This document shows, one piece after another, positions 12,865 through 24,930 of a DNA stretch of 64,000 bases. A model generated the notes under the pieces. It made no database searches. It was not told the DNA's origin and saw only the letters and a list, made by a program, of their open reading frames with translations. The position numbers were made by a program, and so were the translations under genes. This stretch comes from Toxonevra muliebris (taxonomy: Eukaryota > Arthropoda > Insecta > Diptera > Pallopteridae), in contig OY829326.1 of NCBI GenBank assembly GCA_963691655.1, forward strand, positions 58,521,776 through 58,585,775, written 5' to 3'. Positions within the stretch are counted from its first letter, which is position 1, and every line of letters begins with the position of its first letter.

Positions 12865-13215
12865 GCGTTTTCTTTTCTCGAAAAAAATTCTAATTTTTTT
12901 TTGTTAGTTCTGATTTGTTTTGCCTTCTTTGTTAGTTCTGATTTTTTCCGTTCTATTCTCAAAAACAATGTTGACCACAAAATCAGTGTTCTATTCTAAA
13001 AATGTTGACCACAAAAGTATAAGAAATGCAGAATTTTTCGACCTGCCGAATGTTGCCTTGAAGTAATACCAACTGCAGGAAAATGTTTTAAGGTTTGATA
13101 TTTTTCATTTTATTCTTTGCTCAACTGAGGGAAAAATTAAGTGAATCCAAGTCAGAATATAAAAAATTTTGCATTCTATGAAGGAAGAATATTTTTCGAG
13201 AAAAGAAAACGCTTT
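12865..13215. repeat. Inverted repeat, 27 bp arms about 300 bp apart
   Basis: AGCGTTTTCTTTTCTCGAAA at about 12865 is matched on the opposite strand at about 13187-13215 with one or two differences. Between them are short direct repeats (AATGTTGACCACAAAA at about 12967 and 13001). It could be the ends of a small element; no target duplication is obvious. Confidence 0.5.
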
Positions 13216-14400
13216 AAAATACACTGAGTTTAATTTCCCATGAAATTTTATGCTCATTTTTACGGGAGATAAATAAGATGAAGCTAGATAAATATTCTCC
13301 TTTTTTGTATTTGAAATAAACAATGCAGACACTCCAATTTAGTTAGTGTGATTTTTTCAGAATGTGCCTTATTTTTTATTATATTGCACTGTAACATTGT
13401 AACATGTAACATTCAGAATCTTTTTTTTTTTTGTAAAAAGTCATTTCAAGTCATTACGATTAAAAATAAGGGTACTTCCCATATAAATAATCAGATTTTT
13501 TGCCATTTTTGTACATTTTAAGCCTTTTTTGTTCAAATTGAGTATCAAAACATAATTTTATCGGCAAATCAATGTCAGATTCGGTTTTCTCGTACAAAAA
13601 AAACCCCATAGCAAAATATTGTAATGCTGTTTCTATTTTTTTTAATGCTGTGTCCAAGTCGAATCTTGAAAATGTTGAGAAAATACCTATTTTCAAAAAT
13701 TGGGGGGCTCGGAATTCAAAATAGAACTATACTTTCATTGGAAAAGTTGCTTAAAATGATCCATAGAACACAACTAGGGGATACCAAACATCAACTTTTT
13801 TTGACCCATACAATTTGACCCACCCTAATATATATATATATATATATTTTTTGAAACAAGACAATAAGATCAACCAAATTAACCTAAAATCGCTGAACAG
13901 CTTAGGTGTAGTACTCCCATGTTCATTGACGCCGGTTTAAACATAAGTGCAGAAAGTAAAGAATGCCAAAAGTTTTGAGCATATAAGTAATCAAAAGAGA
14001 ATGTCATCGTTACTCATTCAACTTTGTTATTAAGCTATGAGTGGCCCTAAGGCGAAGTTTACATATGCAAGAAAATTTTTGCAATTTGTTATAAAAAATC
14101 CTTAAAATCTTTACCTTAAAAACAATTCACTCTCAAAAGAGCTTTCTGATAGCAGCTCGCAGCAATTTCCTTGCAGATGAAAACTCCGCCCAATTGAATT
14201 AAATACTAATACTTTTAAAGTAAGTGCAATAAATTTATGAAAACAATGTTATATAGTTTAATAGAAAAAGAAAACATAAATCATTTTATAGGCATAAGTC
14301 TAGTTTTAAAGGAGTTAAGATTGGCATATTTTAGGAAGGGTGAGCTAGAAGAAAATTAAGTGATATAAAATCTTAAGTTAATTTCGATTCGATCGGCAGT
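13216..14400. other. Noncoding DNA with a TA microsatellite
   Basis: Contains a TA dinucleotide run at about 13829-13848. The stretch at 14040-14190 resembles 8085-8270 in outline (both run to a CTCCGCC phrase), possibly an old repeat. No gene is seen. Confidence 0.4.
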
Positions 14401-14473
14401 TACACTCCCATTTGCCCAATAATGTCAACATTCTTCTCAGCTAATACTAACACGACCATTTGCCTCAAAACTA

Positions 14474-14690
14474 CCACATTCTGCCCCATAACTCAAACTA
14501 GCATATCACGTTCACAACCAAATTTTCAATGTTTTCCTTGCTATGATCCCCACATATGCCGTTTCAAGCTTTTCCTTTCCCAAAAAAAACATATTCTGTC
14601 CGATAACTACTACTAACATACCGCCTTCCTTACAACACACAATGCTATGATCTCTCAGATATACAGTTTCAAACATTTAATTTGTATACT
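14474..14690. repeat. Diverged two-copy tandem repeat, unit about 110 bp
   Basis: Copy 1 (about 14474-14585) and copy 2 (about 14588-14685) share an ordered set of phrases: CATATTCTG or CACATTCTG, GATAACT or CATAACT, GCTATGATC, and GTTTCAA near the end. Divergence is substantial. Confidence 0.5.
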
Positions 14691-14936
14691 TTATTTATTT
14701 GATTAATTTTTTTTTTTGCAGCATCCTACTACAACCAAATTTCTCATGCCAACTATTAATAACGTACCTTAAAAATTTTAAAAAATACACCTTATTAAAA
14801 GTCAGGGTTGTATAGAAGGTGTCATATCCACACTGGATAGGCTTCCATATTTAACCCACAGAATTTTTTTTTTGGCAAATCATATTTTTAAATCTTAGTA
14901 CTGCGCACAGTTCCTGAATAACACAGTGCCACACTT

Positions 14937-16145
14937 ATCTTCGTCACAAAACCAAAGCAATCTCAAACGATAGTATTTGACCTTAGTAACAAAAGCCCTA
15001 ATCCCTTTTTGCTCCACAATTTTTTTTTACAGTGGTTTGAAATTTTGATTTTTTGATTTAAAATTGAATCAAACAATGAGAAAAATCATACGCAAAAATT
15101 TGCTTAAGGTGGTTCTTGTCTTGCACGACCTATATTAAAATTTTCCGAGGAGTATTTTCTTAGAACATTTTAACCCTCTAGCTTCCATCAGCATGGGTCA
15201 TTTTGGGCCCTTTTATTAAAAACTCCTTAAAATCTAAAATTTAGGGTAGGTAAAGGGTTAAATTATTCCACAAAAATATTCTCCAGAAAATTTCATCAAG
15301 GGTCACCAAAAACAAATAGCCTTTAGAAGTTAAAGGTAACACATAAAAACCGAAATTAAGTTTTAAGAAATTTATTTGTAAGCATATATTGCAAAGTGCG
15401 ATATTATGTATGATCTGTAATATCCTTTATAATGGAATTTTCAAAAATATCAAAAAATTTTGTTATATCTGCGGCCATTTCACGCTATCCCATCGCAGGT
15501 AAGGTTGTTTCAGCACTGAACTAATATTGGCGTATGAAAAATACTATGACCAGAAATTCATTTCTGATATTTCGTGGGTGAGTCGTTGATTACCGCACCG
15601 TTACAATATTATTAAATGATTCTCTACTGCTAAAAGTTTCTACGTTCCATACTTACAGCACATATTACAAGGATATTGCTAATCATCCTTACAAATTAAT
15701 TTCTTAACACTTTATTTCGTATTTTTATATGTTACCTTTAACTCTTAGCGGCTACTAGTCATCGGTGACCCTTAGTGAAATTTAAAATATTTAAATATTT
15801 TTGTGGAAAGCTTTAACCCTTGGCCTCCCCTTTAACTTAGCTTTTAAGGAGTTTTTAAGAAAAAGGCCCAAAATTACCAATACTGATGAGAGTTAGAGGG
15901 TTAAAATGTTCTAAGGAAATATTTTTTTGAAAATTTTAATATAGGTTACCTAAGACAAGAACTACCTTAAATAAAATTTTGCATATGATTTTTCTCATTA
16001 TTTGACTCGATTTTTGCCCAAAAAATCAAAATTTCAAACCATTAAAAAAAAAAAATTGTGACGTAGTAGAGCAAAAAGAGATCAAGGCTTTTGTTACTGA
16101 GGTCAAATACTATTGTTTGCGATTGGTTTGGTTTTGTCTCAAGAC
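14937..16145. mobile_element. Foldback element, arms about 450 bp, spacer about 300 bp
   Basis: The left arm (about 14937-15383) and right arm (about 15688-16145) are inverted relative to each other along their whole length. Matching pieces include ACAAAACCAAAGCAATC versus its complement near 16115-16140, ATAGTATTTGACC, TTAACCCTCTA, GGGTCACC and AAAGGTAACA. The spacer is unrelated AT-rich sequence. Parts of the arms recur at 59140-59940, so this is a repeat family. No transposase is encoded. Confidence 0.8.
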
Positions 16146-18656
16146 ATTGACCCTCAAATTGTTGCATAGTGTAATCCAATAATAAATATTCAAGTTATGT
16201 GGAAAGTGAATCGCTTCTTTTTCAATTCTATCCACATTTTATTTTTTTTTTTTATTTTTATATTGTGGTTTTATCAACCAACGTTCTTGTATCAAACTTC
16301 AATGCAGTGCTGTTAATGGCTCTTTACATATATCAAAAAAAAACATTAGAGTTGTATGAAAATGGCCACGTTTACTCCCAACCTATTCATATTTTTTTTT
16401 TGCAGAATGTCATTGACCAATAATATTTCTGTACAAAACTTTAGAGCCGTGCCACAAATAAATGATGAGATATTCCATAATAAAACTCAGATTATATGGT
16501 AAGTGTCATGCACTTCTTCCAAATTTCACCGACCTTTTTGCTGCGACATTTAGGAAGGGTTCATCGACTATGCACATTGGCCCCGCTCCTTTCTGTACAG
16601 TCAGCTGGGTCTCCACGAAATCAATCGTTGAGGAGTGGTCTAAGGTAATATGGCTAGATTTTTAGAAGTCTATTCCAAGTTTAAGACAGGCTTAATCGCT
16701 TATAGTTTAGCTTGCCCACAATTGGTCCATCTCTTACTTCAAATCCAACCTTATGGTGCTAGTGGGCAAAAATTCTTCGACCGAGCTGCAATTTTTTTGG
16801 ACTAGTTTTTTCAGTAACCTCACAAAATAAGCCCCGGGGAGCGGAATTTAGAATTACTTTTCAAATAAGGACCAGTCTAATGTCCATACTACAACAGCGT
16901 GTTGGGCACCCCAAATGCATAAAGTATAAGTATGTATGAAACAAGTAGTCGCAAATACTTCCTTATGACAAGCAAAATATGTAAAGAAATTGTTATTGTT
17001 TTGATTTAAAAAAAAATCTATCCAGTCAGCACCTAAAAAACATGTTTCATGGACCACCCGAAAATCCTGTATATTATTTAAATAAACTTATAACGATTTC
17101 AATATGTACGCATATATAAATGTGGATCGTCATCACTTAAAATATTTACGTCTGTCTATTTTTGATTTAGATATTTAAATAAACTATAGTTACATCGATT
17201 TACTTCAGTCGTTAAATTTCTTCAATTTTCAGTACATATTATATACAAAAATACATTTTTCTTCAGTTTCATTAATTTTCTAATGCAAAACTTGATGGTT
17301 CTTTTTCCTTTTCAAAATGGAAACAATTTCAATCAAATTCTTAAAATCTACCATTTTGCTTGTCAAAGGTATAAAAATTATTGTAAATAAACTTTTAACA
17401 TTTTTAAGAAAAAAAATTCTATTAATCGCACACAACAAAATGAAGAACAAGAATAAATAACAGGAAGAATAAAAATAATACGAATAGTAACTATGTGCAT
17501 TCATTCATATGTATGTGGGTGGTAATAAATACTATTCTTACTATGTGAATTCAAGTACCATGTATATATTTATATATGTTCATGCATACGTATATACGAA
17601 TTTATGTTCAATACAATAACCGGAAACTTATGTTGCACAAGTGAATTTTTGCAACTTCCGTTTATGGCGCGCAAGCAGCAACGCATTTTATATACATAAA
17701 AGTCGAAAATATGAAAATACGCTTGACAGACAGACTGACATTTTGTGAGTGCAATACTCAGTAAATACACACACCACACACACATAAAAACTCAAACAAG
17801 TACATTATGGCAGTAGTAAAAAGGGAACAAAGCAAGCGAGTGAGTATGAGAAAGTGAAGCCTGAATTTAGTTAAAGAGTTTATTTGCGTCACAAAATGAA
17901 CGGTGTCGATATTATGCACTATGTATGAGAACAATAAAAATGTGAGAAAACACAACAATAAAAACAAATAACAGCAGGACTCTTTTAGAAAATAAAAGTA
18001 TCAACAACTATGTACAGTAACAATAACAACAACACATGCTTATATATTAGTGAATAAATAAATACAGTAAGTTGGTTTTCTTGTTATGTATTCTACTTCC
18101 GGTTGCCGGAAGTTAATGAAAGCGCTTTAATAATAAGAGTTAACAAAAAATAGTAAATTTAATATGCATATTTGAGGTATTTACCCTCAAATAATATTAT
18201 TTATTATTTTGACTTATATACCTACATATACAAACAAAAAAATGTAGTGAACTTTTAATTTAAAGTGCATGGTTTTTTTACAAATTTTGGCATAAGCAAT
18301 GAATTTTTTTTTTTAATTGTAAACAGTCTATTAATATGCAACCAAAACTTTGATTGCATCATCTAATTCATTAATTTGTGTTAAAAACTCAAAAACCAAC
18401 TTGAAGTGACTTTATTAGTTAAATTAATTTACACGCTGTCATCAACGTTGTCAACATCAACAATCACTCGTATAAATGACAAACAATTTGCTTTTAATTC
18501 CTGCATCTAAATTGACATTTCAAGAGTTCTGCCAAGCACATACACATAAGCACTCTCTCTCTCTCTTTCTCCCATGTCTTTAAACTTTTTGTCAGTTGCT
18601 CTCTCGGTTCGTTTTCTAGTTTTGTATCCCTTGAGGTCATATGTTAAAAGGTTATT
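16146..18656. other. Noncoding intergenic DNA
   Basis: No frame carries a recognisable domain. The sequence holds A/T runs, ATGTATATAT-type tracts (17560-17600) and a CT-rich stretch at 18550-18570. It may be intronic or intergenic; I cannot tell which. Confidence 0.5.
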
Positions 18657-18995
18657 ATTTCAACCAGGGATGGAAACCAGTTTTGAACCAAACCAATTTT
18701 GAACCAAATCATGCTCAATTTAAATGGCTTGAATCTAACCGTGAACTAAACCGTTTTCATTTATTACATTTGAACCAAACCAGTTTTGTTCGAAAAAATT
18801 GTTTGGTTTAAGGCAAACCAATTCCAGAATTACACTTTGAAGCATTAATTTTTATACTCTTTATATACATTTAACTGCATTTTGTATACTGAGTTTGAGT
18901 AGGCTTGTGACCTCGTCCAATAATAAATTCAATTCGAAAAGGAATTTTTATTTGTAGGAGTTAAGTATATTTAAGGTTTAAGAGGAAGAAGTAGA

Positions 18996-19080
18996 TGAGG
19001 TTTCCGTGTCGCGCAGTGGTATCACAATGGACCCGTTAAGGGTCCAAGCGAGTTGGTCATTTAGACCGACTGCCACAATA
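18996..19080 (+). mobile_element. LINE 3' UTR end (tail family with CCTAA repeats)
   Basis: The sequence holds TATCACAATGG, then a perfect hairpin GGACCC-GTTAA-GGGTCC (19029-19045) and a second stem GTTGGTC/GACCGAC (19052-19070). It then reads TGCCACAATAACCTAA and runs straight into the pentamer array. The same terminal segment, with TGACTGCCACAATAACC, occurs in reverse at 61348-61395 next to a clear target duplication. That identifies this as the 3' terminus of a LINE. No coding part remains. The 5' limit is a guess. Confidence 0.7.
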
Positions 19081-19358
19081 ACCTAAACTAACCTAACCTA
19101 ACCTAACCTAACCTAACCTAACCTAACCTAACCTAACCTAACCTAACCTAACCTAACCTAACCTAACCTAACCTAACCTAACCTAACCTAACCTAACCTA
19201 ACCTAACCTAACCTAACCTAACCTAACCTAACCTAACCTAACCTAACCTAACCTAACCTAACCTAACCTAACCTAACCTAACCTAACCTAACCTAACCTA
19301 ACCTAACCTAACCTAACCTAACCTAACCTAACCTAACCTAACCTATCCTAACCTAGCC
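19081..19358. repeat. CCTAA pentamer array (about 55 units)
   Basis: Nearly perfect tandem CCTAA (TTAGG on the other strand), continuous with the LINE 3' end before it. TTAGG is the ancestral insect telomere repeat, but flies are known to have lost telomerase. The position directly after a LINE 3' UTR and inside a hAT element argues that this is an expanded retrotransposon tail. Confidence 0.95.
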
Positions 19359-19840
19359 TTTTTTTTTTTTAACGAAGAGGAAAGCATAAAAAGCCACCCA
19401 GTCAGTGCGTGACATTCTCACGCTAAAACCACCTCTCGTCCGCACGGATATTCCTCCCGGAACCACCGTTAGGTATTAAGTCGGAAGGCCGTAATGAGCT
19501 TAGTGCTCAATCGTCAGTATTGGTTTCTGTCCAATTCTGTCCGGTTTTATCGTCGGTTGACGATATCTGGCTCCATATTTGTAGTATTTACCGTGCGCTC
19601 GACTTTGCGCGCACGTTCTGCATCATATAGAGTGGTCATCATATCTGCAGCAACCTTGCATGCTGCATTCCATTTTTCCGCTGTTACACATCTGTGTCGT
19701 CAGATTCCTTTCTGTAGGGGGTTCTCCAAAGGCTTACTCCAGCTCATTTCTGCACCTGGTTGAAATGAGAGCATTTAAAAAGTATATGCTGCGCGTTCTC
19801 CCGTTCCTCTGGGCATCTTGGGCAAAACGGATCTTCTTCT
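19359..19840 (-). mobile_element. 5'-truncated R1-like LINE fragment inserted in the CCTAA array
   Basis: Read on the minus strand from about 19835, the frame shows CPRCPEERENAQHILFKCS, the cysteine-histidine motif near the C-terminus of R1/LOA/Jockey-type reverse transcriptases. Further on, in another frame, it reads AEKWNAACKVAADMMTTLYD, which resembles the R1-type C-terminal helix. A poly-A-like stretch on its sense strand (T run at 19360-19370) marks the 3' end. CCTAA repeats lie on both sides, so it inserted into the array. Frameshifts and stops show it is dead. Confidence 0.75.
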
Positions 19841-19864
19841 CCTAACCTAACCTAACCTAACCTA
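19841..19864. repeat. CCTAA array, right-hand remnant
   Basis: Four CCTAA units plus a partial one continue the array beyond the inserted LINE fragment, before the hAT element's own sequence resumes. Confidence 0.9.
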
Positions 19865-19988
19865 TCCAAACAATTTTTGAACCGAACCAGTGGATCGGTT
19901 TGAACCAAATCTATGATTCAGAGACACCATGATCCGCTAAACCGAACCATACCGCATAGCATTTTTGATTCACATCCCTGATTTCAAC

Positions 19989-21061
19989 TACCATGACTTT
20001 TACTTCCACATGCATACATAAATATAGTGTTTCTGCATTTTTCTTGCACATAACTGTAGAAAACTATTTGACACAACCGAGCAGCAGAAACGCGACGGCA
20101 CCGAAACAGAAGTGGAAGAAACAGAAGATTATGAAAAAAAGTCCAACAGCTGCTGATAAAATTCCACAATCATTTCACACATCAACCAACTGCCGCCCAC
20201 GGGGCATACACTAACAGAAATATAAATGCTTCTGTATGTATATTTTTGCTGCCGCTGTACAAATATTCCATTTTCAGCATTTTAGTTTCTTAATGAATTT
20301 TCACAACGTTTTAAATTGAAATTGAAATGAAATCAAATTTTAGCGGTTTTCGTGCGAAGGCTTTCTGTAAATTGCATTTGACATGCATTTGACAACATTT
20401 TGATTAAGTCATGTCAAGTGAAGTTGTGTTTTTTTTTTTTTTTTGAGAGCGGTATGCAGAAAGAGAAAAAGACCGAGGGACGCAGATTACCGGAATAAGT
20501 AAATTAGTTAACAATCATATGTGATAGTGAAAAGTTAAGTAACAAAAATATAGTATGAATTTTTGGTTATGAAAAGTTGATTTTGAAGCAATTTATATAG
20601 GTTAGACTGTATTATGCTTGTTGATGATGATGGATGGATGAATTAAATTCACCAATCAAATAAGCCAAATGAATAAGCTATCCTTTCATTGGGTATGAGT
20701 AAAACCCTCGTAATATTTATGCGATTGAAGTCAAAGTGCATTAATGCAGTGACCCAGCTACAGACACTTCTATACACTTCAGTTGAAATGAACTTGACAA
20801 GAAGCGTGAAGAGAGTTGTAATAAAAGAAGTGAAGTTATTCACAGTATTGCATTGTATAATTTCAATTCACAGTTAATCGAAACTTTATCGGAATTTTTG
20901 GGAGTGTATGATATCACCGACAATACGCCAATAAATTGGATTGTGTTTGTGCAACTTTTGGAAATGACTGCTCTAAGCACACCAAGTAACTCCATTATTG
21001 GTCGAGAGAAGTGAATTGAAATAAAACAATGGGATTGCATAATTTCAAATTGAAAATTGAC
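19989..21061. other. Noncoding DNA flanking the mariner relic
   Basis: No recognisable frame. TTGCATTGTATAATTTCAAT (about 20850) and ATTGCATAATTTCAAA (about 21034) resemble each other and may be an old short repeat near the mariner left side. Mariner ends could not be placed. Confidence 0.4.
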
Positions 21062-21087
21062 TTTATTAGAAAGATAATTTTATGCCA

Positions 21088-21594
21088 TTAATTTCTGAAT
21101 ATAATTTTGGACATGTGGCAGCCGCGGCTGTCGCGTACATGACGCAATCTGCAAATCGAATTTTGGAACACTTTTTCAAGCAATGAGGGTTGTATCTCGG
21201 CAATGTTTCGCACAATGTTGTCTTCCAAGGCGTCCAACATTTCAGATTTGTTCTCATAAACCAATGATTTCACGTAACTTCAGAGAAAATAATCGAGAGG
21301 CGTTAAATCGCACGATACCCGAATCGACTCAATTGGGTCCTCCTTAATACTACGGTCTACAGCAGCAATTGTTTCTTCGGTGCGTGCTCTACGACATCTC
21401 TGCGGACGCATATTATCATTTAGAGTATACGTGGTAAGAAAACGTTTCATGGTTAGTCGAATTAGTCGGTCGGATGAATGATTCTGTCGACCGTAATATG
21501 GACGTAGAGCACGGTAACATTTTTGAACTGAACCATGATTTTCAAAATAAATTTGCACAATTTGCAGTCGTTGTTTTGGCGTTAGTCTGTTCAT
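21088..21594 (-). mobile_element. Internally deleted mariner-type transposase relic
   Basis: On the minus strand the frame opens MNRLTPKQRLQIVQIYFEN and continues through an N-terminal helix-turn-helix region with CYRALRPYYGR and RARTEETIAAVD. About residue 92 it jumps to CDLTPLDYFL, which in mariner transposases holds the third catalytic aspartate near the C-terminus. A TGA (21280-21282) stands where the family normally has tryptophan, and the same frame then continues from SLVYENKSEML to SRGCHMSKIIF. The catalytic middle, roughly 200 residues, is therefore deleted in frame. Start and end match family ends; the protein cannot be active. Confidence 0.85.
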
Positions 21595-21599
21595 GATAA

Positions 21600-24280
21600 A
21601 ATGTCAAAACAAACTGAGCATAATTGATAATAGCATTGCCAGATCTGACCAATTTGTGACCGTTTAATCGTTGTCGGAAAATGAAACCCCTAAAAACACC
21701 CTTTACTACTTTGTAGGCACAACAGCCCATAGAGGGCCTAGGCCGAGCTTTTCCCATCCATTCATGTTGTGTGAGTTATAATTTATACACGAATGTAAGG
21801 GACCTACTGTTTTATGTCTAGCTTGAATGGAAGAAAAGCTTTTCTTAACCCTTTCGACCCCAAATTTTTCCCTGTGGTTTTATTTTTCTATTTTTTTTTT
21901 TTGTAATTAGATCATGAAATACTTATACTAGAAGTATATGCGTCTAATTGGATGTCGCCACGTACTACCTTTTACTACAAAAAGCAACTTTTACTAATCG
22001 GTCCCAAATTGTCACTAGAAAACATATCTTTTTTAGTTCCCGAGCAATATCTTTTTAAAACTGTTAAAACTCACTGCATTTACAAACAAAATTAGAGGAA
22101 ATGTGAGGTGTTTCTAATGGTTTGGCGGTATACTTTATATATATACTGCGCTGAAGAGTATGGTCACATACATTTATTATAATAAATGTATTGTTCAATT
22201 AAAAAGAAATAAATTTCTTTTGATCTTGGTCTGAAGTAGTAAGATTGGATTAAGGAATTGTAATGAAGTCAACCCTTTGAAATCTAATTGTAGGGCGGGT
22301 ATCGTAATGGGCATGAGCAGCAGTATTTTATTCAAAAATTGTCAGATACCATATGCTTTTTTTAGACCTAAATTTTTTTGTATAACCAGCACGTGAATTT
22401 TTAGTTTGTAATGTAAAAAACTATGCAAGGTATAAGATCCCCCTATATCTCCTGAATTAGCTAGCAAATAGGCCAGCATATACAAACGTCCGCTTTGCAC
22501 ATTCAACAAAAAAAGGTTGTGAGTCTAGTTAAAATCTCATCGAAAGATGGTTGAGCAACTACATACTTATATATATCATTTACATTGAAACCTATAAATC
22601 ACTATTAAACACAGAAGTCACATTACATAATCTTTAATTCCAATTTGTTTGCTAAGAACTATGCTATGTTATACAAAATTAATATTTATGGAATATTTAT
22701 ATTTTTTTTTTTTAATAAATACTGATCGAAAAATGATGAAATGCTAAAATTTCATTTAATTTCCTGCTTTATGGAATTCACTTCATTTCCTTCTTCATTT
22801 TCAATCTCAATAACTACTCTCTTTCTCTCTCACTCTTCCTTAATGCTGAACACCTCAAATCTCTTCATTTACTGCTAGGGCATATTTAGTACATCGTTAT
22901 GCATATATACATACACACATATATGCATACATTCACATGCATAGGTCTTGTAGTCCTATTTATAGCCTACCATAAAAATTCACGTTTTGCATTTCAAAAA
23001 CTCTATTTTACCAACAACAACGAATATAATCCAGCACATACACACACACATACTAAGTATCACTACCTACATATCATCATTCTATGTGTGTGTGTTTGTG
23101 TGTGGTGGGTGTATGTAGCAAATGTCCTTGCAAATCAGTGAAAATACCTTTTTGCTAAATAAAACACATCCTGTGCCCTAAAGGCGGCATTGATTGTATG
23201 TAGAGTGGTGAAGCTGGTGCTGGTGGTAATAGCAATGGCGAGATGGTAGCAGATGTGAATGAATGAAGACATTTATGTTAAAATTCTACTCGGCTTCGAT
23301 GATTGCTGCCACTGCTACTGCCATTCCAACGACAAAGGCTGTTGAGTCTGGTGAGCAGCACTGGTGCTATTGCTACCGTTGGTTCTGTTGTTGCTCAAAA
23401 TGACGATGATGGTGGAAATGTCTGAAAATTATGACATTACAAATTCACGTATCCTGTTGGCAGTGGAGGCTGGCAGCAGTACCAGACAGCATCTGAGCAG
23501 CAGTGCTGAGCATTGTGAGCAAAGTAAAAGATGCTGGAATTCCCGAATTTCAATCATGGTTTATGAAGCGAATTCCGTAGTAAATAATGGTGTAAAAATG
23601 GTATTGGATTGTAATGAATGAGAAATCGATTTTTTCATTTGAACAAGAAAAAAACAAACGTAATGCGCGCATAGCATCATATAGCAATCAGTGAGGGAGA
23701 AGAAATAAGTGGGCACATGTATGTAGGTAAACTTATGCATGTATGATTGAAGTGATGCGAAAGTGCTTTCCTTTATAAGTATTTAAAAAAATATTATGAA
23801 TTTAAAGGAAATTTGTAAGTTTATTTCTTGGGCATATGAATGCAAAAGACAAGAGTTGCATATTTGGTTTTTTATGGTTTTTAATTATTTACTTTGCTGA
23901 ATTAAATATGCTGTTAAGAAGAATGTACTAGGCAAACCCTGTAGTATCTAAAAATTATCCTTAAGATTTTATAGGCAAATGGTATTTTTAACTATCACCA
24001 TTTTCCTTTATATAGCCTATAAAATATAAATCTTAACAACCTTAACACCCTAGACGGCGTAGATTGGAATTTTTCATAGAGGAAATTTTTATTAATAATA
24101 TTTGTTTTTAAAATATGTGTACAGGGTGACAACTCTAAATTTTCGTAAGTTTAAAACTCTGTAGCAGGCCTTGAGATAATGGTTAATCGTTCAACTTCAA
24201 CTCAAAAAAAAAAATCATATTTATTTACTTCTAATTTCATTTGAGTTTTTTGCAATTATGATTACATTTGTACCAGACAA
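21600..24280. other. Noncoding DNA with microsatellites and a GCTG-rich tract
   Basis: CA and TG microsatellites lie at about 23035-23110. From 23200 to 23530 the sequence is richer in GCTG, GCAGCA and TGGTGG triplets than its neighbours. No frame is long or carries a domain, so I do not call an exon. Confidence 0.4.
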
Positions 24281-24289
24281 ATTTCAGAT

Positions 24290-24930
24290 CGTACGGTAAA
24301 CCAAGCAAATACTCGATTCGAGTAATTAACAATCTAAAAATATGGTGCGACACAAATGATTTTCACCTCAACCTCAACAAGTGTGCCGTTCTTTCGAATT
24401 TCGAATGTATAAAGGCCGTGGATTAACTTATCACAGACTATACCTACGGAGATCACACTTTTAAACGAGTAACTGAACATTAAGAGTTGGGTGTCCTAAT
24501 CGACATATCGCCAAGCACATTGCCATGGTCACATCAAAAGCCACACCAGCCCTCGGCTTTGTCAAACGCTTTTGCTATAACATCGCAGATATTTTGATAC
24601 TTACGTTGTTGTATTACTCACTAGTTCAATAAAACCTTGGTTACTGTAGTGTTATATGGCTTCCCTTTCACAAGATTTACAAAGACAAAATTGAGTCCAT
24701 TCAGAAACAGTTCACCATGTTGCTCGTAGAGAATATGCTTCCGAGTAAAATCATTATAAAATCACATCAGCGACTTGAAGACCTAAAGATGATTAGTCTT
24801 CGTCAAAGACGCGTAAACGCATCAATTACGTTTCTCTATTATATTATTAACGGCACTGCAAACCCACTTCGTACCACTTTTTCATTATGTGGTATTATAA
24901 AAAATAGTCTGCTTCTAAGAAGCTTTTAAG
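24290..24930 (+). mobile_element. Jockey-type LINE reverse transcriptase fragment
   Basis: Joined frames read INNLKIWCDTNDFHLNLNKC, then ELGVLIDISPS, then an ALGFVKRFCYN block, and IESIQKQFTMLLVENMLPSK. This order is typical of the region after the YADD motif in Jockey-group reverse transcriptases. At least two frameshifts and several stops break it. It is truncated at both ends and abuts the P-element-like relic on the opposite strand. Confidence 0.75.

Larger units (their letters stand above)
18665..19980. mobile_element. hAT-type element carrying nested insertions
   Basis: The element starts CAGGGATGG and ends CACATCCCTG, with perfect 8 bp duplications ATTTCAAC at 18657-18664 and 19981-19988. 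Its own sequence is 18665 to about 18990 and 19865-19980; both parts are rich in GAACCAAACC-type repeats, probable subterminal motifs. The interior is filled by a LINE 3' end, a CCTAA array and an antisense LINE fragment, listed separately. No hAT transposase is present, so this is a MITE expanded by later insertions. Confidence 0.85.

Noticed and set aside
19081..19358. A true or interstitial telomere made by telomerase
   Set aside because: It starts directly at a LINE 3' UTR and lies inside a hAT element with intact target duplications. Flies are known to lack telomerase.
23200..23620. A possible exon in the GCTG- and TGGTGG-rich stretch
   Set aside because: Composition hints at triplet repeats, but there is no splice-flanked frame or domain and the 85-codon frame ends quickly.
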